Positions 52,789 through 60,983 of a DNA stretch of 64,000 nt are shown piece after piece (position 1 is the stretch's first letter; every line of letters begins with the position of its first letter). The position numbers and the translations under genes were made by a program. The DNA is from Terriglobus tenax (GTDB lineage: Bacteria > Acidobacteriota > Terriglobia > Terriglobales > Acidobacteriaceae): the NCBI RefSeq assembly GCF_025685395.1, contig NZ_JAGSYA010000004.1:1736001-1800000 (forward strand), given 5' to 3'. The notes beneath the pieces were generated by a model. That model did not search any database. It was given only the letters and a program-made list of their open reading frames with translations, and was not told where the DNA came from.

Positions 52789-53103
52789 ATGTCGCAAAGC
52801 ACCGCCACGTTCGTCGTCATCGCCGAGTTCCAGGTTCCCGCCGCCGCCCGTGAGGAGTTCCTCGCGCTCTGTGGCTATGACAGCGAACGCAGCGTCGCCG
52901 ACGAGCCGGGCTGCCACCAGTTCGACGTCGTCACCATAGACGACGCACCCGAGGTCGTGACCCTGTACGAGGTCTACGACGACCGCGCCGCCTTCGACTA
53001 CCACCTGACCACACCCCACTTCCAGAAGTTCTCCGAAGGTCTGGAGAAGTATGGCGTCACCACAACACAGGTACGCTTCTTCACGCGCCAGTTTCCGAAG
53101 TAA
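52789..53103 (+). CDS. Antibiotic-biosynthesis monooxygenase (ABM) domain protein
   Basis: 104 residues, AGGAG 11 nt upstream. The ferredoxin-like ABM fold is clear: VVIAEFQVPAAAREEFLALC, DEPGCHQFDVVTIDDAPEV, LYEVYDDRAAFDYHLTTPHF with the conserved His. Members oxidise aromatic substrates without cofactor (YgiN, ActVA type), or scavenge quinones, and many remain uncharacterised. Likely dimer, cytoplasmic. No biosynthetic cluster is nearby. Confidence 0.75.
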   Translation: MSQSTATFVVIAEFQVPAAAREEFLALCGYDSERSVADEPGCHQFDVVTIDDAPEVVTLYEVYDDRAAFDYHLTTPHFQKFSEGLEKYGVTTTQVRFFTRQFPK

Positions 53104-53140
53104 GGCAAAGCGTATGTGGGCATCGCACAAAACGACCTCC

Positions 53141-53275
53141 GGGTGCCCCATCCATACACGCAGCGGATGGGTGGGATGACCGGTCATGGCCCATCGGCGT
53201 GTCATCCTGAAAGAAGCGAAGGACCTGCTTTTACCTTTCTTGCTTTGTCCTTCCGCAGCGCAGCGAAGGAATCTG
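53141..53275. repeat. Non-coding interspersed repeat elements
   Basis: The gap 53104-53343 contains a hairpin CCCATCC/GGATGGG (53147-53153, 53165-53171) and a stretch beginning GTCATCCTGAAAGAAGCGAA at 53201 with a related piece AGCGCAGCGAAGGAATCTG further on. In my knowledge such sequences recur between genes in acidobacterial genomes; a second copy is not present in this window. The plus-strand frame across it (with CHPERSEGP) is a spurious product of the repeat. Confidence 0.5.
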
Positions 53276-53343
53276 CTGTTACTGCCACACCTCATCTCAG
53301 AAGCACACACTCTGACACAACAACCACCCCGCCCGCCCAAACA

Positions 53344-53374
53344 GCAAAGGCCCCGCCAATGGCGGGGCCTTTGC
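53344..53374. terminator. Bidirectional terminator behind rpmA
   Basis: GCAAAGGCCCCGCC (53344-53357) and 53361-53374 are perfect inverted repeats around AAT. It ends the rplU-rpmA transcript on the minus strand. Confidence 0.9.
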
Positions 53375-53390
53375 TTGAATCGAAATGAAC

Positions 53391-53651
53391 TTACGCCGAG
53401 ACAGCCTCGATGGAGACGAAACGTCCCAGACGGCCACGGTCGGTGAACTTCACACGGCCGTCGATCTTGGCAAACAGGGTGTCGTCCGAGCCACGGCCGA
53501 CGTTCAGGCCGGCCTTCAGCGGTGTACCGCGCTGGCGCACCAGAATGCTGCCACCGGTTACCATTTCGCCGCCAAAGCGCTTGACGCCGAGACGCTGTGC
53601 GTTCGAGTCGCGTCCGTTAGAAGAACTACCGCCACCTTTTTTATGTGCCAT
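53391..53651 (-). CDS. rpmA: Ribosomal protein bL27
   Basis: 86 residues, the usual length. It starts [16 protein letters not shown], has [20 protein letters not shown] and ends with VKFTDRG. The N-terminal tail reaches the peptidyl-transferase centre of the 50S subunit. It begins directly at AHKKG, with no Firmicutes-type cleaved extension. It follows rplU by 80 bp, the standard order. Confidence 0.97.
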   Translation of the reverse strand: MAHKKGGGSSSNGRDSNAQRLGVKRFGGEMVTGGSILVRQRGTPLKAGLNVGRGSDDTLFAKIDGRVKFTDRGRLGRFVSIEAVSA

Positions 53652-53731
53652 TGCCTTGAACCTCGTTCATCACCGGGATCTGCCCGGCGGAAAATCTGGA
53701 ATTGCTGAAAAACGCGAAATCGCGGTCTTTC

Positions 53732-54049
53732 TTATGCCTTGAAGCTCTTGCCGTTCACCTGAATCTCGTTGATCTTCACCTCAACGAAGCTCTGGCGGTG
53801 GCCCTGCAGCTTCTTGTACTGCTTCTTGCGCTTGTAGTGGAAGACCAGGATCTTCTCGCCGCGGCCTTCGCTCACGACCTCGGCAAGAACCTTGGCGCCT
53901 TCCAGCTTCTCAAACTTGCCCTCTTCCGGGCTGACAGCGAGTACGTCGGAGAACTCAACAGCTCCGTCGGTGGCAATCTTCTCGATCTTTACGGTCTCGC
54001 CGGGAGCAACGCGGTACTGCTTACCGCCGGTGCGAATCACTGCGTACAT
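53732..54049 (-). CDS. rplU: Ribosomal protein bL21
   Basis: 105 residues from ATG 54049 (GGAGGG 9 nt upstream); the frame from 54064 adds only five residues. MYAVIRTGGKQYRVAPGE is the classic start and FHYKRKKQYKKLQGHRQSF the rRNA-binding loop. It binds 23S rRNA in the 50S subunit with L20. The leader 54050-54266 holds the promoter; I do not see an autoregulatory structure I can name. Confidence 0.96.
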   Translation of the reverse strand: MYAVIRTGGKQYRVAPGETVKIEKIATDGAVEFSDVLAVSPEEGKFEKLEGAKVLAEVVSEGRGEKILVFHYKRKKQYKKLQGHRQSFVEVKINEIQVNGKSFKA

Positions 54050-54266
54050 GGTCAAACCCTCCACAGACAGCCACGTCCAATGACGCTCTGCCCGGAAATC
54101 TTCATTGGTATTGCATGGGGCGAAACAGGCCTGCTTCCAAGCCGCCGCCTATCCTTCCGCCGGGTGATCTTCCACCCCAGGCCCCAGGACAAATGGCCGC
54201 ATCGCCAAACTTGATAAGTTTACCCCAGTTCGGGGCCGGGTGCAAACAGCAATCCCGCATAAAACA

Positions 54267-54292
54267 GGGTTGCACCGCAGATGGTGCAACCC
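54267..54292 (-). terminator. Terminator of the sedolisin gene
   Basis: GGGTTGCACC (54267-54276) pairs with 54283-54292 around GCAGAT; on the minus strand it is followed by CTGTTTTA, 21 bp after the stop at 54314. Confidence 0.75.
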
Positions 54293-54313
54293 CTTCTGGA
54301 GCGTCGTTCGCCT

Positions 54314-57300
54314 CTACCGAATGGTCAGGGCGACCGTAGAGGTGGAAGTGAGCTGTGTCGCACCACTTGTGCCCGTGGCGGTCACCGTTAAGGTGTACGA
54401 ACCGGCAGTCGTCCCTCCATTCGGGTTGCTTCCGCCTCCCGGAGAGCTTGTACTCCCACCGCCTCCGCAACCGGCAAGTCCGCTGAAGCCCGCCGCAAGA
54501 ACGGCAAAACACAGCAGGCGGATGCGATGCTTCCGTGTCCCGGGAAGAACAAGCATCAACAGGCCAGCAATAGAGATACCTGCCGATGCAGCGACCGGAA
54601 CGCTCAGTGCAGCCGCCCTGGGCGCCGTTGTCTGCACGGTGATCAGAGTGTTCCCCGTAGTGACTGAGGGGGAAAGGGTCAGGCTCTGGTTGTTCAAACT
54701 GCAGGTTGGCGCATTGAAAGCCGTTCCGCTGCCTGTGTAGGCCACGGTGCAGGACAGTGCCACCGCTCCGCTGAAGCCTCCGCCCGAGGTTACTCCCACG
54801 TTGAAGGTATTCCCGGAAATTGCACCGGCAGAGAGCGCAAGCGTAGAAACCGAAGCAGATACATTGAAACCCGACACAGTGACCGGCACCGCGGTGGATA
54901 CGGACGAGGCCGAACTCGTCTCCCCGGAATAGGTAGCGGAGAAGTTATGCGTGCCGGCAGAGAGCGGACTGGTGACGATAAACCCGACTGCCGCGCTCAA
55001 GGGCCCGGCCGCTTTGCTGATGGGCAGCGTCGTAAAGGTGGAGCGGCCATCCTGGATAACCACGTTCCCGCTGACGGCCACACTTGGCGGAAGTCCAGCC
55101 ACAAAGACCGTCCCCCGCAGCACACCGCTATCCGCCGTCGTAATCGACGTCGGGGTCATGGTCAGCGAAGTCGTCGTGACCGCCTTTGCAATGGTGATGT
55201 AGACGGCATCTGAATATACGTTGGCAAAGGTCTGATCGCCGGAATAGTTCGCGTTGAACATATAGGAGCCAGGGGGAAGCACTCCCAGATTCAATTGCGC
55301 GGTGCCATTGGTCAGCGTTGCCACGCCAACCACCGCCGAATTGCTCAGGAATGCCACCGTGCCGGTAGGCGTTTTGCCGCTGCTTCCCGGCAGGGCAACA
55401 GACAACGTGACGCTATTGCCAGCAACAGGCTGAAGCGGAGTCACCGTCAGCACGGGCTTAGCCACGGTTGTTCCCGCATTCGCCACCGTAATGGAAACCG
55501 CCTGCGAGGTAGAGGCCGAATAATCACCATCCCCGGAATACCGCGCGGTCACAAGATGCGCTCCGGTGGCAGCCGAGTTCGGGGTACTGACCGTGGCACT
55601 GGCACTGCTATCAAGCCTTACTGGCTGCGACACATCGCTGCCGTCCACCTGGAGCGTCGCAGTCCCTGTCGGCGTTCCGCTGGCAGCGCTGACCTGCACG
55701 GTATAGATGAGCGCCTGAGAACCGTACACGGTTCCACTGGTTCCGCTCAGAACCGTAGTCGTCGCCTGGCGGGTCCCCGTAATCGCATTCAGAAACGCGG
55801 AGACATTGAGAGAGCCCAGACCGGTCGCGAGATCGTATCCATCCGTCAGCAGGAAGCCCTGCTGTCCACCCGCAAGCCCCGCGGGGCCGGGGGTGGAGTT
55901 GTTGCAGGTGCTGGGGGTGGAGACGGAGCAGTTCGAAACTCCGCTTGAGCTGACGGTCGCGTCGTGAAAAACAGTCGGCGTGGTTGTCGCAAGACGATAG
56001 AGCGTGGGGTTCAGGTTCCCCTGGGAACTCTTGATGGCCTGATTGAGCAGCGCCGCAATACCCGCTGCCGACGGTGCGGAAGCCGAGGTCCCGGCGGCAA
56101 GGGAAAACGAGTAGCCGCCATTGCTGAGGACACAATTGGAAAAACAGGTGAAGTAGCCATCATGTGCGGACGAAAGGAAGCTGATGTCAGGCGTATCTCT
56201 CTGGTTGTCCGCAGGCACACCCCGGCCCGCCTGGTACGAGGGCTTCGCAACATACGCGCTGGGACCGCCTCCGGTCGCGGCAAACTGCGTGGCTCCGGTG
56301 GAGGAGTTCAGTGGCTCGTTCCACGCACCCTCGGGAATATAGCCGAGCGCCGACACAAAGCCTGATCCGGATGCCCAGTACGCCGAAGGATTTGCCGTAT
56401 CCGAGAACTGTGTTCCGCCGACACACGTGACATAGCTGCTGGCGCAGAGAGCGTTGATTCCCGCGCCCTGGCTCGCCGTCGGTGGCCTGGTGTGGTCAGA
56501 ACAACCGGCGACACCGCTGTCTCCGGACGAGACAAAGACCGAGATCCCTTGTGACGCAGCCTGCTGGAACAGTGCGCCATAGGTGTTTACCTGCGTTGCC
56601 GATACCTCGCAACCACCAAAGCTGATGGAAAGAATCGGGTCGTTGACGCGGTTGATGGCCCATTGAATCGCCGGCAGAATCCCCTCACTCCGGGAATTAA
56701 GCACCAGGTCGACCGCCGCCTGAGGAGCCGTTCCCAGGACGCGCTGCACATCCAGCGTCGCCTCAAAATAAGAACCCGTATCCGAACTGATGCCTGGATC
56801 AACGGACCCGGCCGGCACGATCACATTCGGGGAACTCAGGCTGAGCCCTGTAAGAGACCCGTAGTTGTACAGATCGGTCCCACTGATGCGCGACCAGCCA
56901 ATAATGGCGATCCGTTGCCCGGCTCCGCGATACCCCGCGTTATAAAGCGGGTTGAGGTTGTAAATGATGGCAAAATCGCCCGGGCTCGTGGCATGGAGCC
57001 CGTTGTTGGCATTCAGCAACGGCTGTGTCGCATCCGGAACCGTCACATTCGTGATGGGCTGCTGGGTTGGGATTTCCTGTGGGCTGCTCAACCCGTAAAC
57101 CGAAGCGACCACCGGCTCCAGGGAGGCAGGAATCAGGGGATCCTCCACGGGCGCATACATCGACCGCACCTGCGTCCCCGTCATCACCCGGAAGGTATGC
57201 AACTGCACATGGAAGGCATTTGCGGCCACGCCTGCCGAAGCGGACACTTGGACGAACATCCGGCTGGGCGAGACATCGTCAACCACCAGCCCTGCCTTCG

Positions 57301-57697
57301 ACGCCCAGGAGACAACCGCATTCAGATCATTCTGGGTCGTCCCAAACTGCTCGCCAATCTGCTGCGGCGTAAGCCATTGATGGAAGCGCGGTGAGGCCGG
57401 GTCCTGCTGATCGGCTGTCAGTTGATCGAATGCAGCCTGCATCTCCGCCGAGCGGCGCAGGGTAATCGTCAGATGCAACGGTGTACCGGCATCCAGGGGC
57501 CCCGTGTCGTTCTCCGCCCGCTGGAAGCTGACGCGGTGTCCGCGAAGCGGGACCGGAGCCCGAAGCTCCTCTGTGGAACGAACCCTGTCTGGGTTCGGGA
57601 TCGGTTTCGGCTGGACCTGGGCCGAAACCACAACACAAGACAGAAAAAGAACGCACGCCGACAGGGCGCGAAAGAAACGAAGGGGGACAGATTTCAT
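54314..57697 (-). CDS. Secreted sedolisin (peptidase S53) with Ig-like repeats and C-terminal membrane segment
   Basis: 1127 residues. Signal peptide (1-26). Pro-domain about 45-215 (pro-kumamolisin: DPASPRFHQWLTPQQIGEQF). Catalytic domain about 230-640 with E312 and D316 (SYFEATLDVQ), oxyanion Asp393 (SSGDSG) and nucleophile Ser538 in AAGTSASAPS, so active. From about 650 come three bacterial Ig-like (Big_3-type) repeats and a divergent fourth. Near the end a hydrophobic helix (ISIAGLLMLVLPGTRK), a lipobox-like LAGCGGGGS and a last Ig strand follow. Sedolisins are acid-active endopeptidases. Acidobacteria often have many; this one probably digests extracellular protein. Confidence 0.85.
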   Translation of the reverse strand: MKSVPLRFFRALSACVLFLSCVVVSAQVQPKPIPNPDRVRSTEELRAPVPLRGHRVSFQRAENDTGPLDAGTPLHLTITLRRSAEMQAAFDQLTADQQDPASPRFHQWLTPQQIGEQFGTTQNDLNAVVSWASKAGLVVDDVSPSRMFVQVSASAGVAANAFHVQLHTFRVMTGTQVRSMYAPVEDPLIPASLEPVVASVYGLSSPQEIPTQQPITNVTVPDATQPLLNANNGLHATSPGDFAIIYNLNPLYNAGYRGAGQRIAIIGWSRISGTDLYNYGSLTGLSLSSPNVIVPAGSVDPGISSDTGSYFEATLDVQRVLGTAPQAAVDLVLNSRSEGILPAIQWAINRVNDPILSISFGGCEVSATQVNTYGALFQQAASQGISVFVSSGDSGVAGCSDHTRPPTASQGAGINALCASSYVTCVGGTQFSDTANPSAYWASGSGFVSALGYIPEGAWNEPLNSSTGATQFAATGGGPSAYVAKPSYQAGRGVPADNQRDTPDISFLSSAHDGYFTCFSNCVLSNGGYSFSLAAGTSASAPSAAGIAALLNQAIKSSQGNLNPTLYRLATTTPTVFHDATVSSSGVSNCSVSTPSTCNNSTPGPAGLAGGQQGFLLTDGYDLATGLGSLNVSAFLNAITGTRQATTTVLSGTSGTVYGSQALIYTVQVSAASGTPTGTATLQVDGSDVSQPVRLDSSASATVSTPNSAATGAHLVTARYSGDGDYSASTSQAVSITVANAGTTVAKPVLTVTPLQPVAGNSVTLSVALPGSSGKTPTGTVAFLSNSAVVGVATLTNGTAQLNLGVLPPGSYMFNANYSGDQTFANVYSDAVYITIAKAVTTTSLTMTPTSITTADSGVLRGTVFVAGLPPSVAVSGNVVIQDGRSTFTTLPISKAAGPLSAAVGFIVTSPLSAGTHNFSATYSGETSSASSVSTAVPVTVSGFNVSASVSTLALSAGAISGNTFNVGVTSGGGFSGAVALSCTVAYTGSGTAFNAPTCSLNNQSLTLSPSVTTGNTLITVQTTAPRAAALSVPVAASAGISIAGLLMLVLPGTRKHRIRLLCFAVLAAGFSGLAGCGGGGSTSSPGGGSNPNGGTTAGSYTLTVTATGTSGATQLTSTSTVALTIR

Positions 57698-57818
57698 TGC
57701 TCAACCGTGGAATTCTGGGATGTCCCTAACTATAAAGCCACCCCAGCGAATATCCACGAATGAACAAGGACAACCAGCAAAGAATAAGGGGGGCGGCTTT
57801 ATCGCGCGTCCTCTTTAC

Positions 57819-59513
57819 TTATTCCACTTTCGGCGAAGCCACAAACACCGGCGTCTTCGCATCGCTGGCAAAGCGCCACGCCGACAGGTACGCCAGCTTC
57901 AGAATCTTCTCCATCTTCGGATAGTCGATCTTCTCCACCGTGTCCGAGGTATGGTGATAATCCGGATGGAAACCCGTGAACCACCAGAAGGCCGGAATGT
58001 TGTGCAGTACGAACGGGAACTGGTCCGAACGGAAGAAGACATTCAGCACGGCGTCGCGGTCAAAGCGGTCGTCCAGCTCCAGGCCCACGTGCTTGTTCTC
58101 CTCCGCCACCACGCGGTTGTAGGTGGGTGAATACGGAGCTCCGATCAGGTTTAGCCGGTTGCTGGTGTCGGCGGGAATCTCAATCAGCCCGTCTGTCTGC
58201 GGGCTGGGCTTCTCGTCGCGGCCAATCATGTCAAAGTTGATCTGTGCGCGTGTCGTGGCCAGTGGACGGACCGGGTGCGCCGCCATCCAGTAGGCGCCCA
58301 GCAGACCACGCTCCTCCGCCGCAAAGACGGCGAACAGGATCGACCGCCTGGGCCGCGTTCCGTTGGCCGCAAAGGCTCGTGCCAGCTCCACCACGCCCAC
58401 CGTGCCTGATCCGTTGTCATCGGCGCCATGCCATACCTGACGGCATTCCTCGCCCGCTGGTGCGGGCTTGCCCAGCTCATCCACATCGCCCTTGCCAGCA
58501 GCGCACGGAGTGGAACCATCGTGGTCATGGTGCGCCGTGATCAGGACCGTCTCCGCCTTCAGCTTCGGGTCAGATCCCTCGAGCACTCCCGCGACGTTCA
58601 GCGTCGTCCCGGTGCGTTCGCTGGCATTGCGCAGATGAATCGTCAACGAGGTGTCCGGCAGAACGCGGCTCCGCGGCCTCAGGTCACCGTCGATGCCTGC
58701 CTGAAGTTCTTTGCCTGTCGCTCCCGCAGTGGCCAGAATCTGCGCCGCCACGGCATCCTGCACCAACAAGGAGGGAATCTTCACCTCGTCCTCTTCAATC
58801 GCCTGCAATGGAAGAGGCTGCGTCCGTGTCACGCTGCCGCCAATGCGCGCGGCACGCTCCGCGTTCGTCAGATGTTTGCGGTTGGGCTCTGCCACTACAA
58901 CCACCGCCAGCGCGCCATGCACCTGCGCGTTCAGCAGCTTCACGCGCGTGGTGGCATAGCGCGTGTTGCCGGTGCCGTTGAAGACCGAGTGGGCGTTGTC
59001 CTCCTGCGGCTCATGGTCAAAGACGAAGACGATCTTCCCCTTCGCGTCGATGCCCTTGTAGTCGTCATACCCAAGCTCCGGCGCGGTAATGCCGAAGCCC
59101 GCAAAGACCACTGGCGCGGTGATATCGATGCTGTGCTTATAAACGCCCGTGGCCTCCGGCGCATGAAAGACCGTGGACTTACCGCCACGTGTCAGCGTCA
59201 CCGTGCTGGCCGCCCGGTCCGGGCGATACTCCACCAGAGTGAAGGGCTGGTAGTAGCCCTGGATACCGGACTCGCGGCGAATCGGATTCAGACCCGCGCG
59301 GGCAAACTCCTGCGCTACCCACTCAGCGGCCTTGTCATCACCCGGCTGCAGGCTCAGGCGGCCGGCAAGCGAGTCCCCTGCAATGTAAGCAAGGTCTTTC
59401 CGCAGGTCGGCCTGCACAATGCGATCGAATCCTTTGCGTTCACCCGCTGGAACAGAGGTCTGCGCAAAACAGAGCGAGGGCAACAACGACGCAGCAAGCA
59501 AGGCTCTCTTCAT
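57819..59513 (-). CDS. Secreted M28-family metallopeptidase with PA-like insert
   Basis: 564 residues, signal peptide (1-17). Zinc ligands in order: HHDHDG, HGADDNGSGT, AAEERGLLG (Glu pair), NFDMIGR and HHTSDTVEKID. A PA-type domain (about 110-270: APVVFAGFGITAPELGYDDY) sits before them, as in the aminopeptidase Q-type members. It should release amino acids from peptides in the periplasm or outside. TACGAT stands 6 nt before the ATG. hisS ends 39 bp upstream on the same strand, so read-through is possible. Confidence 0.85.
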   Translation of the reverse strand: MKRALLAASLLPSLCFAQTSVPAGERKGFDRIVQADLRKDLAYIAGDSLAGRLSLQPGDDKAAEWVAQEFARAGLNPIRRESGIQGYYQPFTLVEYRPDRAASTVTLTRGGKSTVFHAPEATGVYKHSIDITAPVVFAGFGITAPELGYDDYKGIDAKGKIVFVFDHEPQEDNAHSVFNGTGNTRYATTRVKLLNAQVHGALAVVVVAEPNRKHLTNAERAARIGGSVTRTQPLPLQAIEEDEVKIPSLLVQDAVAAQILATAGATGKELQAGIDGDLRPRSRVLPDTSLTIHLRNASERTGTTLNVAGVLEGSDPKLKAETVLITAHHDHDGSTPCAAGKGDVDELGKPAPAGEECRQVWHGADDNGSGTVGVVELARAFAANGTRPRRSILFAVFAAEERGLLGAYWMAAHPVRPLATTRAQINFDMIGRDEKPSPQTDGLIEIPADTSNRLNLIGAPYSPTYNRVVAEENKHVGLELDDRFDRDAVLNVFFRSDQFPFVLHNIPAFWWFTGFHPDYHHTSDTVEKIDYPKMEKILKLAYLSAWRFASDAKTPVFVASPKVE

Positions 59514-59552
59514 GCCGCTATCGTAGCTGCCCTCAGCCGGGGGGCCAAGTCT

Positions 59553-60860
59553 TTACGAACGCAATGTGCCGGCAATCTCCGCGAACGCCACCTTCACCTG
59601 CTCGCCCGTTGCGAAGGTCTTCACCGTCGCCGTGCTGCTGGCAACCTCGTCCTCACCCAGGATCACAATCCTGCGCGCCACGCGGTCCGCAACTTCAAAG
59701 CTCTTCTTCAGACGAAAGCTGCCATCGCCTACCTCAACCTGCAGACCGGCGCGGCGCAGATCGCGCGCCAGCTTCAGCGCAGCGGGGTTCTGTCCTTCGC
59801 CCATGGGAGCGATGTAGGCATCCATCTTCTTCACCGCAATAGCATTGCCCGCGGCAGCTTCAGCCTCCTGCTGTGCCTGCAGCGTCAGCACCAGGCGGTC
59901 CTGCCCGATGGCAAAGCCGATGCCCGGAGCCTTCGGCCCGCCGATGATCTCGCTCAGACCGTCGTAACGTCCGCCGCCCAGCAAGGCGTTCTGCGTGCCC
60001 AGGCCGGTCTCGGTCACAAACTCGAAGGTAGTGCGGGTGTAGTAATCCAGCCCGCGCACCAGCCGCGGATTCACCGTGTACGGCACACCGCACGCATCCA
60101 GCGCGGCCAGCACCTGCGCAAAGTGTGACTTCGAGCTCTCGTCCAGGTAGTCGGCAATCTTGGGCAGACCATTGATCAGCTCCTGATCGCCCTCGTCCTT
60201 CGAATCCAGAACGCGCAGTGGATTGGTCTCCGCGCGGCGCTGATTGTCCGGGCTCATCTGGTCCTTGATGGGAGCCAGCGCCTCACGCAGCGCCTGCAGA
60301 TAGCGCGGACGATCGGTCGAGCTGCCCACCGAGTTGATGTTCAACTTCCAGTCCTTCACACCAAGCTCGTCGAGGAAGGTCGCCAGCATCTCCAAAATCT
60401 CGGCATCGCGCAGCGGCGACTCTGAACCTGACGATGCAGGACCGATGACCTCCGCACCGATCTGGAAGAACTGACGGTAGCGCCCCTTCTGCGGACGCTC
60501 GCGACGGAACTGCGGCCCAATGTAATAGAGCTTCTGCAGGTTCCCCGTCTCACCCAGCTTGTGCTCGATGTACGCGCGGACCACGCCGGCGGTGTTTTCC
60601 GGACGCAGCGTCAGCGACTGCGACTTCTCGCTGGCAGCGCGAGCACGATCCTCCCACGTAAACATCTCCTTCGAGACGATATCCGTCTCCTCGCCCACGC
60701 CGCGGGCGAAGAGCTCGGTCGACTCAAACACCGGCGTGCGGATCTCACCAAAGCCATAGCGAGCGAAGACAGAACGGGCAACCGTGTCGATGTGGTTCCA
60801 GAGCGCGGTATCGGGCGGCAGCAGGTCGCGCGTGCCGCGGGGAGCTTTAAGCGTAGCCAT
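59553..60860 (-). CDS. hisS: Histidyl-tRNA synthetase
   Basis: 435 residues from ATG 60860 (MATLKAPRGTRDLLP); the longer frame to 60932 is not like HisRS. Class II core with motif 2 RRERPQKGRYRQFFQIG, the HisA motif RGLDYYTRT, motif 3 GIGFAIGQDRL, and the C-terminal anticodon-binding domain (about 335-435). It charges tRNA-His in the cytoplasm. TAAACT stands 7 nt before the start and there is no ribosome site. It is divergent from the TonB-like receptor gene at 60984. Confidence 0.96.
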   Translation of the reverse strand: MATLKAPRGTRDLLPPDTALWNHIDTVARSVFARYGFGEIRTPVFESTELFARGVGEETDIVSKEMFTWEDRARAASEKSQSLTLRPENTAGVVRAYIEHKLGETGNLQKLYYIGPQFRRERPQKGRYRQFFQIGAEVIGPASSGSESPLRDAEILEMLATFLDELGVKDWKLNINSVGSSTDRPRYLQALREALAPIKDQMSPDNQRRAETNPLRVLDSKDEGDQELINGLPKIADYLDESSKSHFAQVLAALDACGVPYTVNPRLVRGLDYYTRTTFEFVTETGLGTQNALLGGGRYDGLSEIIGGPKAPGIGFAIGQDRLVLTLQAQQEAEAAAGNAIAVKKMDAYIAPMGEGQNPAALKLARDLRRAGLQVEVGDGSFRLKKSFEVADRVARRIVILGEDEVASSTATVKTFATGEQVKVAFAEIAGTLRS

Positions 60861-60867
60861 CAGGTTA

Positions 60868-60873
60868 AGTTTA
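60868..60873 (-). promoter_or_regulatory. Putative -10 box (TAAACT) of hisS
   Basis: On the minus strand TAAACT is followed by 7 nt and ATG 60860, without Shine-Dalgarno; same pattern as five other genes here. Confidence 0.5.
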
Positions 60874-60983
60874 TCCCGGAGGCCCTCCTTCCCTGCACCG
60901 GCAAAACCTGCTTCAGCAAGCGTTAAGGTCACTTTTCTAGGGTGATTTGCAGCACCACTGTGCTTTCTGGAGCTGCCTGCAGC

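Noticed and set aside
53116-53388. Plus-strand frame containing CHPERSEGP
   Set aside because: Product of an intergenic repeat element; the same peptide string appears as spurious proteins in many genomes.
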